In this document: piece by piece, positions 27,177-37,587 of the stretch | Layout: the number at the start of each line of letters is the position of its first letter | Numbering within the stretch: the first letter of the stretch is position 1 | Origin: Winogradskyella helgolandensis | GTDB lineage: Bacteria; Bacteroidota; Bacteroidia; Flavobacteriales; Flavobacteriaceae | NCBI RefSeq assembly: GCF_013404085.1 | Contig: NZ_JABFHO010000001.1 | Location: forward strand, 1,871,001-1,935,000 | DNA length: 64,000 bases | Direction of reading: 5' to 3' | Made by a program: the position numbers and the translations under genes | The notes under the pieces: generated by a model | Database searches by the model: none | What the model was told of the DNA's origin: nothing | What the model saw: the letters and a program-made list of their open reading frames with translations, nothing else

Positions 27177-27659
27177 ATGAGACACGGAAAAAAATTCAAC
27201 CACTTAGGTAGACAAACAGCACACAGAAAGTCAATGTTAGCAAATATGGCTTGTTCTTTAATAGAGCACAAGCGTATTAACACTACCGTTGCTAAAGCGA
27301 AAGCTTTAAAGCAGTTTGTAGAGCCTATGATTACAAAATCTAAAACAGATACAACACACAACAGACGTATTGTTATGGCTAAGCTAAGACAAACAGAAGT
27401 AGTTGCTGAATTGTTTAGAGATGTAGCACCAAAGATTGGTGATCGTCCAGGTGGTTATACACGTATCATTAAATTAGGAAACAGATTAGGTGATAATGCA
27501 GATATGGCAATGATAGAATTAGTTGATTACAACGAAATCTACAACGCTGACAAAGCACCTAAGAAAACAACTCGTAGAAGTAGAAGAGGAGGAAGTAAGG
27601 CTGCAGCTACTGCACCTGCTGCTACTGAAACTAAAGCTTCAAACGAAGAAGAAGAATAG
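27177..27659 (+). CDS. rplQ: 50S ribosomal protein L17
   Basis: The 160-residue L17 borders the exit tunnel. The N-terminal 115 residues are the family core ([68 protein letters not shown]). The last 45 residues are a low-complexity Ala/Thr/Lys tail ending in a run of Glu, a common flavobacterial extension. It closes the cluster. Confidence 0.98.
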   Translation: MRHGKKFNHLGRQTAHRKSMLANMACSLIEHKRINTTVAKAKALKQFVEPMITKSKTDTTHNRRIVMAKLRQTEVVAELFRDVAPKIGDRPGGYTRIIKLGNRLGDNADMAMIELVDYNEIYNADKAPKKTTRRSRRGGSKAAATAPAATETKASNEEEE

Positions 27660-27777
27660 TAAATATGCTAACGAAAGTTCGAGATGATTTTCAATTCAAT
27701 GTGAATAAAAAATTTGCACTGGCTTTCGCATTACACAAATCTCGATTATCGAGTGTTAATAAGCATTAATAAATATA

Positions 27778-27811
27778 AAGGATAGACTGTTTCAGTTTAT
27801 CCTTTTTTTTT
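27778..27811 (+). terminator. Terminator of the ribosomal cluster
   Basis: AAGGATAGACTG and CAGTTTATCCTT form a 12-bp stem (one G-U pair) with a TTT loop, followed by a run of T. It is 118 nt past the rplQ stop. A small hairpin (CTCGA-TTA-TCGAG, 27741-27753) precedes it. Confidence 0.9.
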
Positions 27812-28070
27812 GGATTTTTGCAAAGTAAAATAGAATGCTTTGGGCGTTACCCAACAAGTTTATAAAAAAAAAACTTATTCGGTCGCGCTTTCACTACTCG
27901 CTCTCTGCGAGGAGCTCAAACAAACCGTTCTAATACGAAGTATTCACGATTTCGAATATATAAAATGAAATTATGAGTAATCGCTAACGCAATCTTAGGT
28001 TGTAATTAGCCTAAAATAAAACGAGTAAAAACATCGATTTAATAGCACTAAACGACTCAACGCAACAACA
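27812..28070. repeat. REP-like intergenic element upstream of carA
   Basis: This non-coding stretch contains three consecutive small hairpins: TTGGG-CGTTA-CCCAA (27840-27854), AAGTTT...AAACTT (27856-27875) and CTCGC-TCTCT-GCGAG (27897-27911). A tail GAGCTCAAACAAACCGTTCT (27911-27930) follows. The GGGCGTTaCCC...GGTCGCGCTTTC...GCTC arrangement resembles dispersed intergenic repeats I remember from Bacteroidota genomes. Only one copy is in this window. The rest up to carA is AT-rich with one weak hairpin (TTAGG...CCTAA). Confidence 0.5.
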
Positions 28071-29174
28071 ATGAAATACAAACAAAGAAAAAAAGCCCTT
28101 ATTCTTTTAGCAGACGGAACAATTTTTCATGGTAAATCTATAGGAAAAGAAGGTTCTGCTTTTGGTGAAGTTTGTTTTAATACTGGTACTACAGGTTATC
28201 AAGAAATCTTTACAGATCCTTCGTATTACGGACAATTAATGGTAACGACCAATGTACATATTGGTAATTACGGCACCAAAGAAGACGAAGTAGAATCTGA
28301 TGATGTTAAAATAGCGGGTTTAATATGTAAAAACTTTAGCTTTAATTATTCTAGACCTGCAGCAGATGCGTCTTTAGAAGAATTCTTCGAAAAGAACAAT
28401 ACCTTAGCTATTGCAGATGTAGACACTAGAGCATTGGTAAGCTACATTAGAGATAATGGAGCTATGAATGCCGTAATTACAACTGAGGTTGATAATATTG
28501 AAGCGCTTAAAACACAATTAGCAGAATTCCCTTCAATGAAAGGTTTAGAATTGGCATCTAAAGTGTCAACCAAGGAGCCTTATTTTGTTGGTGATGAAAA
28601 TGCGACTTATAAAATTGCAGCTTTAGATATTGGAATCAAGAAAAACATTCTTAGAAATTTAGCAAAGCGCGATGCTTACATTAAAGTTTTTCCATACAAT
28701 GCAAAGTTTGAAGACTTAGAGGCATTCAATCCAGATGGGTATTTCTTATCTAATGGACCTGGTGATCCAGAGCCGTTATCAGATGCTATCAGTTTAGCTA
28801 AAGACATTATAGCGAAAAACAAACCATTATTCGGAATCTGTTTAGGGCATCAAGTGATTGCTTTGGCCAATGGAATTTCAACTTACAAAATGCATAACGG
28901 TCATAGAGGGATTAATCATCCGGTTAAAAATTTAATGACAGGTAAAGGAGAAATCACATCTCAAAATCATGGATTTGCTATTAACAGAGAAGAAACTGAA
29001 GCCAATGATAATGTAGAAATTACGCATGTTCATTTAAATGATCATACGGTTGCTGGGATAAAGATAAAAGATAAAAACTGTTTTTCAGTTCAGTACCACC
29101 CAGAAGCAAGTCCTGGACCAAATGATTCACTATATCTATTTGATCAATTTATAGAGAATATTAAAAATAAATAA
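28071..29174 (+). CDS. carA: Carbamoyl-phosphate synthase small subunit
   Basis: The 367-residue glutamine amidotransferase subunit supplies ammonia to CarB for pyrimidine and arginine synthesis. The N-terminal CPSase_sm domain has ADGTIFHGKSIGKEGSAFGEVCFNTGTTGYQE. The class I amidotransferase domain has the nucleophile elbow LFGICLGHQVIAL (Cys), SNGPGDPEP, and the His-Glu of VQYHPEASPGP. It is not adjacent to carB. A clear terminator follows, so it is probably a single-gene unit. Confidence 0.97.
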   Translation: MKYKQRKKALILLADGTIFHGKSIGKEGSAFGEVCFNTGTTGYQEIFTDPSYYGQLMVTTNVHIGNYGTKEDEVESDDVKIAGLICKNFSFNYSRPAADASLEEFFEKNNTLAIADVDTRALVSYIRDNGAMNAVITTEVDNIEALKTQLAEFPSMKGLELASKVSTKEPYFVGDENATYKIAALDIGIKKNILRNLAKRDAYIKVFPYNAKFEDLEAFNPDGYFLSNGPGDPEPLSDAISLAKDIIAKNKPLFGICLGHQVIALANGISTYKMHNGHRGINHPVKNLMTGKGEITSQNHGFAINREETEANDNVEITHVHLNDHTVAGIKIKDKNCFSVQYHPEASPGPNDSLYLFDQFIENIKNK

Positions 29175-29179
29175 TACCA

Positions 29180-29216
29180 AAAACGCAATAAAACATCATT
29201 TTTATTGCGTTTTTTT
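29180..29216 (+). terminator. Terminator of carA
   Basis: AAAACGCAATAAAA and TTTTATTGCGTTTT form a perfect 14-bp stem with a 6-nt loop, followed by more T. It begins 5 nt after the carA stop. Confidence 0.9.
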
Positions 29217-29288
29217 AGTTACGAAATCATTATCGTAATCATTAATCATAAATATGATTTTTGTCAAGTTTTACGCCAGAGATTTTCG

Positions 29289-29296
29289 TAAATTTG
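29289..29296 (+). promoter_or_regulatory. -7 promoter element of eno
   Basis: TAAATTTG matches the consensus and lies 65 nt upstream of the eno ATG. TTTG at 29260-29263 may serve as the -33 element, although 25 nt is longer than ideal. Confidence 0.6.
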
Positions 29297-29355
29297 GGTA
29301 CCTAAAAAGGTTTACTAACCTTGTTAGCTTTAAAATAATAGATAACTTAAATTAA

Positions 29356-30657
<1,302 letters not shown>

Positions 30658-30681
30658 GTTTTCAAACTTAATATAAATACT

Positions 30682-30718
30682 AAACCATCTAAAATATTAA
30701 ATTTTAGATGGTTTTTTT
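30682..30718 (+). terminator. Terminator of eno
   Basis: AAACCATCTAAAAT and ATTTTAGATGGTTT form a perfect 14-bp stem with loop ATTAA, followed by T. Confidence 0.9.
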
Positions 30719-31046
30719 ATGTTTTAAATGTCATAAGATTGCAACAGTTTTTTTATAACTATGTTGTCCTTTAATCTTCCAGAGAAGATGAAACATTTTT
30801 ACAACAAGAAAACAGAATTAAAAAAATAAATCCGAGGTTCTGCCGAAATTATAACTGAAGATTTGAGATTGATAGAACGTTTCTTTTATCAGTTTAGAGA
30901 AGTTTTAAACCGAAATTAGTAGCTATTAGCTATATATAATTATCGCTTCTTTATATATCTTTCTGCTAGGTACAATTATTTCAACAGTTAGCTGCAATGG
31001 AGTCTTGACTTTTGGTTCTAAAAGCGCTGCGGTCTAAAATCTTTTT
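30719..31046. other. Intergenic region between eno and a convergent DUF481-like gene
   Basis: This 328-bp stretch has no plausible ORF. It contains weak inverted repeats only (CAACA...TGTTG at about 30741-30766; TAGCT-ATT-AGCTA near 30919) and the string AATCCGAGGTTCTGCCGAAATT near 30830, which is more GC-balanced than its surroundings. I see no tRNA or recognisable ncRNA. A small RNA cannot be excluded. Confidence 0.4.
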
Positions 31047-31805
31047 TCAATCAAACGTATAAACAATACCATTAGTCAACTCATATTGCGTCTTAGGAAT
31101 ACCGATAATAGGATCCGTATCAAAATTATAAGTGAATGACGTTTTAAATAATAGATTCTTTAAAACTTTAATACCGATTGATGTTTGATTAGAAATTCTA
31201 AAATCTGAAAATTGTTTTAGTAAAGGTTGGTAGTATGTTGTACTTACTAATGATATATTTTCTAAAGGATACAAGCTGCAAGAAAAGTAGACACTACCTC
31301 TAAAATCCCTTAAGATTTCTATATTTTGAACTGAAGATTCTTCGTGCTCAAACATTAAAAGTGTGCCTAAATAAAACCGATAATTATCATTTTTAGAGAG
31401 TTTAAATCGAGGACCAGAACCTACTAACCCTCTAAATTTGATATCTGAAATAGCATCATACTGACTTTGCGCAAAAATTTCAAGCTTTAAACGTTCGGTA
31501 ATTTTTCTGTTATATCTAATATGCTGAATGCCTTTATTTACAAATGAATTGTCTTCAATCTGTTCAAGCTTTAAATCATTAATAAAAAGGTATAGGTTTT
31601 TATCTGTATTATATTGAAGTCTCAAATTGTTAGTGATTTTAAAAATGGACTGTGTGTTTTTAATAAGTCCAATATCTAAACTTGCTGATCCAGACCATTT
31701 TGATGTATCAGAAACACGTCTTAAAGATTCTACGTTCACAATTTGTGAGTGAATTTTATTAAATCCAATAAGCGATAAAAATAGAATTATAATAGAATGC
31801 TTCAT
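31047..31805 (-). CDS. DUF481 family outer-membrane protein
   Basis: The start is placed at 31805 (MKHSIIILFLSLIGFNKIHSQ), which gives a good signal peptide; an ATG 33 nt upstream would overlap the promoter. The mature part of about 230 residues is built of alternating amphipathic strands (FKITNNLRLQYN, LYLFINDLKLEQ, LKLEIFAQSQYD) and ends ITYTFD-like with an aromatic residue (NGIVYTFD). This matches the DUF481 salt-induced outer-membrane family. Substrate unknown. It is convergent with eno. Confidence 0.8.
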   Translation of the reverse strand: MKHSIIILFLSLIGFNKIHSQIVNVESLRRVSDTSKWSGSASLDIGLIKNTQSIFKITNNLRLQYNTDKNLYLFINDLKLEQIEDNSFVNKGIQHIRYNRKITERLKLEIFAQSQYDAISDIKFRGLVGSGPRFKLSKNDNYRFYLGTLLMFEHEESSVQNIEILRDFRGSVYFSCSLYPLENISLVSTTYYQPLLKQFSDFRISNQTSIGIKVLKNLLFKTSFTYNFDTDPIIGIPKTQYELTNGIVYTFD

Positions 31806-31820
31806 AGTTTTAAATAAGGG

Positions 31821-31828
31821 CAAAAATA
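31821..31828 (-). promoter_or_regulatory. -7 promoter element of the DUF481-like gene
   Basis: On the minus strand it reads TATTTTTG, followed by a 15-nt leader before the ATG. This supports the choice of the shorter start. Confidence 0.55.
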
Positions 31829-32032
31829 CTAAACTCATTTTTTACTTTTTGGTTTTGTGAAATAGAAAAGGTCACTTGCTTGAACAACAATTTTTCAATT
31901 TTCAAACAAAAAAAAATGGAATTATATTGAATTGATAGAAATTGTTAAAACCATTATAAATCTGCTTTCTAAATCGTTTGATATTTCGTAAATTTACAAT
32001 CCTTATAATTTATTAAAATCCGAAAAGAAAAT

Positions 32033-33319
32033 ATGTCAGATAAAGCTACATTAGAAATTAATGGTGAAAAATATGATTTACCTATCACTATTGGAACTGA
32101 AAAAGAAGTTGCGATAGATATTAAAAGTTTGAGAACTGCAACAAATGGTGTGATTACATTAGATCCTGGTTTTAAAAATACAGGAAGTTGTGAAAGTGCT
32201 ATAACATTTCTAGATGGTGAAAAAGGCATATTAAGATATAGAGGTTACTCCATTGAAGAACTTGCCGAAAAAGCTGATTTTTTAGAGGTCGTTTTCTTAC
32301 TAATATTTGGTGAATTACCAAATAAAAAGGAATTAGATAAGTTTCACGAAGATATTAAATCGCATTCGGTTGTAGATGATGATTTAAAAAAGATATTAGA
32401 TGCTTTTCCTAAGTCAGCACATCCAATGGGTGTTTTATCTTCATTAACAAGTGCGCTTACGGCATTTTATCCATCTTCTGTAAATGTAGCATCAGAAGAA
32501 GCGATGTATAATTCTATTGTAACGATTTTAGGTAAATTCCCTGTTATTGTAGCTTGGACTATGCGTAAAAAACAAGGTTTACCATTAGAATATGGAGATG
32601 ATAATTTGGGCTATGTTGAGAATATTCTTAAAATGATGTTTAAGAGTCCAAATAGTGAGTACAAACAAAATCCAATTCTTGTTAATGCTTTAGATAAACT
32701 TTTAATCTTACACGCAGATCATGAGCAAAATTGTTCTACATCTACTGTAAGAATTACAGGATCATCACATGCAGGACTTTTTGTGTCATTGGCTTCAGGT
32801 ATTTCTGCACTTTGGGGACCATTGCATGGTGGTGCTAACCAAGCTGTTTTAGAAATGTTGGTGTCTATACAAAATGATGGTGGTGATACTAAAAAATATA
32901 TGGCAAAAGCTAAGGATAAAAATGATCCTTTCCGTTTAATGGGCTTTGGTCATCGTGTTTATAAGAATTTTGATCCTAGAGCAAAGATTATAAAAGTTGC
33001 GGCAGACGAATTATTGGCAGACTTAGGAATTGATGATCCAATTTTAGAGATTGCAAAAGGATTAGAAAAAGAAGCTTTAGAGGATCCTTATTTTGTAGAT
33101 AGAAAATTATATCCAAACGTTGATTTTTATTCAGGTATTATTTATAGAGCTATGGGAATTCCGGTAGAAATGTTTACCGTAATGTTTGCCTTAGGTCGAT
33201 TACCTGGTTGGATAGCACAATGGAAAGAAATGAGACGAAATAATGAGCCAATCGGTCGTCCAAGACAGTTATATATTGGTGAAACATACAGACCTTTTAA
33301 AGCGATTGACAATAGATAA
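32033..33319 (+). CDS. gltA: Citrate synthase (type II)
   Basis: The 428-residue TCA-cycle enzyme condenses oxaloacetate and acetyl-CoA. It has the catalytic His and Asp in LHADHEQNCSTSTVR, SLASGISALWGPLHGGANQAV, GFGHRVYKNFDPRA, and the Asp region PNVDFYSGIIYRAMGIP. The N-terminal beta domain of the NADH-sensitive hexameric type (LEINGEKYDLPITIGTE) is present. It ends 22 nt before a good terminator. Confidence 0.98.
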   Translation: MSDKATLEINGEKYDLPITIGTEKEVAIDIKSLRTATNGVITLDPGFKNTGSCESAITFLDGEKGILRYRGYSIEELAEKADFLEVVFLLIFGELPNKKELDKFHEDIKSHSVVDDDLKKILDAFPKSAHPMGVLSSLTSALTAFYPSSVNVASEEAMYNSIVTILGKFPVIVAWTMRKKQGLPLEYGDDNLGYVENILKMMFKSPNSEYKQNPILVNALDKLLILHADHEQNCSTSTVRITGSSHAGLFVSLASGISALWGPLHGGANQAVLEMLVSIQNDGGDTKKYMAKAKDKNDPFRLMGFGHRVYKNFDPRAKIIKVAADELLADLGIDDPILEIAKGLEKEALEDPYFVDRKLYPNVDFYSGIIYRAMGIPVEMFTVMFALGRLPGWIAQWKEMRRNNEPIGRPRQLYIGETYRPFKAIDNR

Positions 33320-33340
33320 ATATTTATTATAAATTTATAA

Positions 33341-33372
33341 AAGCTTCATACGTATTATGAAGCTTTTTTTTT
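33341..33372 (+). terminator. Terminator of gltA
   Basis: AAGCTTCATA and TATGAAGCTT form a perfect 10-bp stem with loop CGTAT, followed by a T-run to 33372. Confidence 0.9.
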
Positions 33373-33456
33373 AGTCTCAATTTAATAAAGCAGCCATTAT
33401 AAAATCATAATATGGATGTTCTACGAGACGGTTAAATAAATAACTAATTTTAGCAT

Positions 33457-34368
33457 ATGAAGTTAAACATACAAAATGAAACATCCCGACTTAGAGCTGT
33501 TGTATTAGGTACAGCCGAAAGTGTGGGTTCTATTCCGTCAATTGACGAGGCTTATGATCCTAAATCTATACAGCATATAAAAGCAGGCACGTACCCTGTA
33601 GAAGATGATATGCAAAAGGAAATGGATGCTGTTGCTAAAGTATTTGAAAAATATGATGTAACGGTTTATAGACCAGAAGTAATAAAAGATTACAACCAAA
33701 TATTCTCAAGAGATATCGCTTTTGTTATCGATGACAAATTTATTAAAGCAAATATATTGCCAGATCGTGAACGTGAGTACGAAGCCATTCATCATGTGAT
33801 AGAGGAGATAGGTGAGGATAATATAATCATACTTCCAGAGGAATGCCATGTAGAAGGAGGTGATGTAATGCCTTGTAATGATTTTATATTTATCGGAACC
33901 TATTCTGGCGCAGATTATTCAGATTTTATTACAGCAAGAACAAATATGGATGCTGTAATTGCAATACAGGAATTATTTCCTCATAAAACAGTTAAGGCTT
34001 TTGAATTACGAAAGTCTAACATAGATCCAAAAGAAAACGCGCTTCATTTAGATTGCTGCTTTCAACCTATAGGAAAAGATAAAGCGATACTTCATAAAAA
34101 TGGATTCTTAATTGAAAGGGAATATGAATGGTTATTGAATTTCTTCGGGAAAGAAAATGTGTTCGAAATTACAAAAGAGGAAATGTATAGTATGAATAGT
34201 AATGTGTTTTCGATTTCGGAAGATGTTATTATTTCTGAAAAAAACTTTACCCGACTAAATACTTGGTTGCGAGAAAATGGCTTTACCGTTGAAGAAGTTC
34301 CTTATGCAGAGATTGCGAAACAAGAAGGCTTACTGCGTTGTTCTACAATGCCTTTGATAAGGGATTAA
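33457..34368 (+). CDS. Pentein-fold guanidino hydrolase (DDAH/arginine-deiminase family)
   Basis: This 303-residue protein belongs to the arginine deiminase/amidinotransferase superfamily. The expected catalytic residues are the Glu/Asp of CHVEGGDVMPC, the His of NALHLDCCF and the C-terminal nucleophile Cys in LRCSTMPLIRD. ETSRLRAVVLGTAESVG is the N-terminal substrate-binding strand. It most resembles DDAH-like proteins, but the substrate (arginine, methylarginine or another guanidino compound) cannot be told from sequence. A near-consensus -7 element (TAATTTTA) ends 4 nt before the ATG. Confidence 0.85.
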   Translation: MKLNIQNETSRLRAVVLGTAESVGSIPSIDEAYDPKSIQHIKAGTYPVEDDMQKEMDAVAKVFEKYDVTVYRPEVIKDYNQIFSRDIAFVIDDKFIKANILPDREREYEAIHHVIEEIGEDNIIILPEECHVEGGDVMPCNDFIFIGTYSGADYSDFITARTNMDAVIAIQELFPHKTVKAFELRKSNIDPKENALHLDCCFQPIGKDKAILHKNGFLIEREYEWLLNFFGKENVFEITKEEMYSMNSNVFSISEDVIISEKNFTRLNTWLRENGFTVEEVPYAEIAKQEGLLRCSTMPLIRD

Positions 34369-34498
34369 CTTATTTGTTACAATTATAAGAGTAAAATATT
34401 TAGAAATTACAGAGATTTACTATTTACAAAATATGTATTTTCGTACAGGATTATTTGTATTAAATTCAACAATTATTATTCTTCATTAACTACTTTTT

Positions 34499-35791
34499 AT
34501 GAAATCCCTACGAATTGTTTTTCTATTCATTACATCTTCTGTATTTGCTCAAGTTAATTTTCAAGAAGGCTATTTTATTGATAATTCTAATACTAAAGTG
34601 GAGTGTTTTATAAAGAATTTAGACTGGAAAAGAAATCCACAAACAATTACTTATAGATTAACTAAAGATGCATCCGAAGAAACGCTTTCCTCAAGTCAGT
34701 TAAAAGAATTTAGGATCTATGAAACGGATAATTTTTATAGAAGATATACTATAAACAAAGAATTGGTTGGGCTGTTTATAGAAGAAATGCAACTTAGCAC
34801 TAACTTTGTTTTACTCAAAGTCTTAGTTGATGGTCAGTTTAATTTATACGAGCTTCATACTAATAGTAATTATTATTTCTTTTATAAAAAGAAAGCTGAG
34901 TTAGTTTTATTGGACTATAAAAAAACGGTTGACAAAAACAATACAATAAGAGAGAGCTCAAAGTTTAAGAAACAACTTTATGATAATTTTAAGTGTGATG
35001 ATTTTAAATTAAAAGATTACTCTAATCTAAGATATAATAGTACTAATTTATCAGACTTTTTTTCTGAATTTAATGAGTGTTATGGAGGAGAGTATGTCAA
35101 CCTGCAGAATCAAAGAACAAAGGCTAAAGTGAGTTTTAAAGTTAGAGGGGGCTTAAACTTAATCTCTAGTCAAACTAATAAAAATTCTTATATTCTTTCA
35201 TATACCATTCCACCATGGTCTGCTAATCCTATAAGCCAAGATGTTTCTAAGTCTTTTACAGGTGTTGAAAAATATGATTCAAGCAATAATTTTTCTTTAG
35301 GGATTGAATTAGAAGTTCGCTTACCCTTTGTTCAAAACAAATGGAGTGTATTTGCTGCACCAAACTATCAAAATGTATCTGAAACGTATGGAAGTGCTAG
35401 TTTTTCAGAAACAAATATTGCTGATTTTAAGATTACATCTAATCTATCATATTCTTTTATTCAAATACCAATAGGATTAAGACGCTACTTTTATGTAAAC
35501 GATAGGTTAGAAATATACGCGAATATTGCCTATATACAAAATTTAGTTTTAAGCTCGGATGAGAGCACTCAAATAAGTGATGTTCCAACGTCTTCAAGAC
35601 CATACAGTTTCGGTGCAAAAGTTAATAGAGAGACGGCTAGTAGCTCTGGTGGTTCTTTGGGAATAGGTTTTGTTTTTTTAGGGAAGTACGGATTAGATAT
35701 TAACTATTACGGACTAAATCTAAATTTGAAAGATGATTTCCAATTAAATATGAAAGGCATAGCGATTAATGCTTCTTACACAATTTTATAA
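34499..35791 (+). CDS. Secreted/outer-membrane beta-barrel protein of a Bacteroidota family
   Basis: The 430-residue protein has a signal peptide (MKSLRIVFLFITSSVFAQ). The N-terminal half, beginning FQEGYFIDNSNTKVECFIKNLDW, is a motif I have seen in Bacteroidota outer-membrane proteins of unknown function. From about 215 onward are strands of an outer-membrane barrel (VSFKVRGGLNLIS, NNFSLGIELEVRLPF, YSFIQIPIGLRRYF) ending GIAINASYTIL. No function can be assigned. It stands alone between the pentein gene and convergent lipid genes. Confidence 0.75.
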   Translation: MKSLRIVFLFITSSVFAQVNFQEGYFIDNSNTKVECFIKNLDWKRNPQTITYRLTKDASEETLSSSQLKEFRIYETDNFYRRYTINKELVGLFIEEMQLSTNFVLLKVLVDGQFNLYELHTNSNYYFFYKKKAELVLLDYKKTVDKNNTIRESSKFKKQLYDNFKCDDFKLKDYSNLRYNSTNLSDFFSEFNECYGGEYVNLQNQRTKAKVSFKVRGGLNLISSQTNKNSYILSYTIPPWSANPISQDVSKSFTGVEKYDSSNNFSLGIELEVRLPFVQNKWSVFAAPNYQNVSETYGSASFSETNIADFKITSNLSYSFIQIPIGLRRYFYVNDRLEIYANIAYIQNLVLSSDESTQISDVPTSSRPYSFGAKVNRETASSSGGSLGIGFVFLGKYGLDINYYGLNLNLKDDFQLNMKGIAINASYTIL

Positions 35792-35838
35792 AGTCATTAT
35801 TTGGAACTAAATATTGAAGTTTTATATATAGTAGAAGC

Positions 35839-36105
35839 CTACTTCCGATACAAAAAGTAATTGGTAACAAGATTGATATACTCTTGTTTCGCTTCATCTT
35901 TAGAGATATCTTTTATTTGAAATAAAGCATTTGCCTTAAACGCATTAATTATGGGTTTACGACTGCTTGGCCGATCATAATTATTGGTTGCTTTTTTGAA
36001 ATAAGCGTAGAGGCGAAGTAAAAAATCCGCAGGAAACGGTTCTGTATGGTCGTTTACACGATCTACAGCATCTTTAAATTCTATGTCTAATTCTTTGGAA
36101 GTCAT
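35839..36105 (-). CDS. Acyl-CoA-binding protein
   Basis: This 88-residue ACBP has the four-helix pattern: ELDIEFKDAVDRVNDHTEPFPADFLLRLYAYFKKAT-type sequence, and the conserved YAYFKKAT motif that binds acyl-CoA. Its ATG follows the psd stop directly (TAAATG). It probably carries acyl-CoA for membrane lipid synthesis together with its operon partners psd and cdsA. Bacterial ACBPs are uncommon outside a few phyla. Confidence 0.9.
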   Translation of the reverse strand: MTSKELDIEFKDAVDRVNDHTEPFPADFLLRLYAYFKKATNNYDRPSSRKPIINAFKANALFQIKDISKDEAKQEYINLVTNYFLYRK

Positions 36106-36759
36106 TTATTTCATTTCTGCGATGATACTTTCACCACCACGAACTTTTTGATTCAGTTCTACTTTGATATCTGCATCTAAAGGTAAGAATAAATCAACAC
36201 GCGAGCCAAATTTTATAAATCCAGAATCAGTTCCTTGTTCGATTCTAGTATCGACCTTAGCGTAGTTAACAATACGTTTCGCTAATGCACCAGCAATTTG
36301 TCTGTATAATACTTTACCAAAATATTCATTTTCAACCACTACGGTAGTACGCTCATTCTCTTCACTTGCTTTTGGATGCCACGCGACTAAGAATTTTCCA
36401 GGGTGATACTTGCTAAAAGTCACATTTCCAGAAATTGGGTAACGTGTCACATGTACATTGATAGGAGACATAAATACTGAAACTTGAATACGTTTATCTT
36501 TAAAAACTTCATTTTCTTCAACTTCTTCTATAACTACAACTTTGCCATCTACAGGAGATAAAGCTTGTTTTTCGTTAGAATGCGTGTTTCGTTTAGGGTT
36601 TCTGAAAAACTGTAAGATTAGAATGAAGAATGCTAAAACAGCAAGCATAAGTCCTTTTCTTAACCATTCATTAATAACAAATTCATCAATTAAAAAAAAT
36701 GAACCTACAACAATAACGAGTGTTATAAATATAATTTTGTGGCCTTCTTTATGAAACAT
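36106..36759 (-). CDS. psd: Phosphatidylserine decarboxylase (short, PSD-A type)
   Basis: The 217-residue enzyme makes phosphatidylethanolamine. Two hydrophobic segments come first, followed by LSPVDGKVVVIEEV, the substrate block VSVFMSPINVHVTRYPISG, and the Gly-Ser self-cleavage site in GFIKFGSRVDLFLP, which generates the pyruvoyl group. The length fits the short archaeal-type PSDs of Bacteroidota. It lies 12 nt after cdsA in a lipid operon. Confidence 0.95.
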   Translation of the reverse strand: MFHKEGHKIIFITLVIVVGSFFLIDEFVINEWLRKGLMLAVLAFFILILQFFRNPKRNTHSNEKQALSPVDGKVVVIEEVEENEVFKDKRIQVSVFMSPINVHVTRYPISGNVTFSKYHPGKFLVAWHPKASEENERTTVVVENEYFGKVLYRQIAGALAKRIVNYAKVDTRIEQGTDSGFIKFGSRVDLFLPLDADIKVELNQKVRGGESIIAEMK

Positions 36760-36771
36760 AGTTTAACTTTC

Positions 36772-37587
36772 TTAAAAGTGAATAATTCTTAAAAATAAAT
36801 ATATAAATGGAGACGCAAATATAATACTATCTAGTCTATCTAAAAGACCTCCATGTCCTGGCATTATGGATCCACTATCTTTAACAGCCGCTTGGCGTTT
36901 AAATTTTGATTCTATTAAATCTCCTAAAGTACCAAAAACACTAACAATAATGGCTAGGATTAACCACGGTGTAAAGCTAAGTGTTTCTGTATATAATGCT
37001 ATAAAATAACTTGATATACAAGCAAAGAATAAACCTCCTAGAAAGCCTTCTACCGTTTTCTTTGGTGATATACTTGGGAATAATTTTTGTTTTCCAAAAT
37101 TCTTTCCAACCATATAGGCCGCACTATCGTTAATCCAAATAAGTATAAATGAGCCTAGTAATAATAGTGGAGTAAATTCATTTTGATAATTGCTAATGAG
37201 TAGCATAAACACAAAACCACTGGCCAAATAGAACGTTGCTACAATAAAACGTTTAGATTCAAAAAGTGGAATTCGCTTAGAAGTGAATAAATCTTTAATT
37301 AAAATAAGATTCACAAATATGGTAATTACCAATAGAATTTGAATGGCTTCATCACTAATTAAGGTTGAGGAGTTCTGTACGCTCAAATACCAAAATCCAC
37401 CATATAAAACAAGAAAAATGAGATATGGTATATATGACTTAAGTTTTATAAGTCGACTAAATTCTGTTAAGGAAATTAAGCCAAATACACCTATTAAAAT
37501 AACTGTTGCTATTTCTGAGTAAAGTGAACCTATTAGAAGTAGTACATAGATAGCACCAGAAATGGCTCTTGTTGCTAATTCTTTCAT
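36772..37587 (-). CDS. cdsA: Phosphatidate cytidylyltransferase
   Basis: The 271-residue multi-spanning membrane enzyme makes CDP-diacylglycerol. The signature is split between NDSAAYMVGKNFGKQKLFPSISPKKTVEG and the C-terminal FGTLGDLIESKFKRQAAVKDSGSIMPGHGG LLDRLDS (read as adjacent blocks). It starts on the last base of the LUD-gene stop (TAATG) and is followed by psd, so PE synthesis steps are encoded together. Confidence 0.97.
   Translation of the reverse strand: MKELATRAISGAIYVLLLIGSLYSEIATVILIGVFGLISLTEFSRLIKLKSYIPYLIFLVLYGGFWYLSVQNSSTLISDEAIQILLVITIFVNLILIKDLFTSKRIPLFESKRFIVATFYLASGFVFMLLISNYQNEFTPLLLLGSFILIWINDSAAYMVGKNFGKQKLFPSISPKKTVEGFLGGLFFACISSYFIALYTETLSFTPWLILAIIVSVFGTLGDLIESKFKRQAAVKDSGSIMPGHGGLLDRLDSIIFASPFIYLFLRIIHF

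Noticed and set aside
28071-29174. carA without carB as a broken operon
   Set aside because: Separate carA and carB are common in Bacteroidota, and carA here has its own strong terminator and an intact active site.
30719-31046. tRNA, 6S RNA or tmRNA in the gap after eno
   Set aside because: No cloverleaf, T-loop (TTCGA/TTCAA with paired arms) or other known RNA core could be recognised; only weak stems are present.
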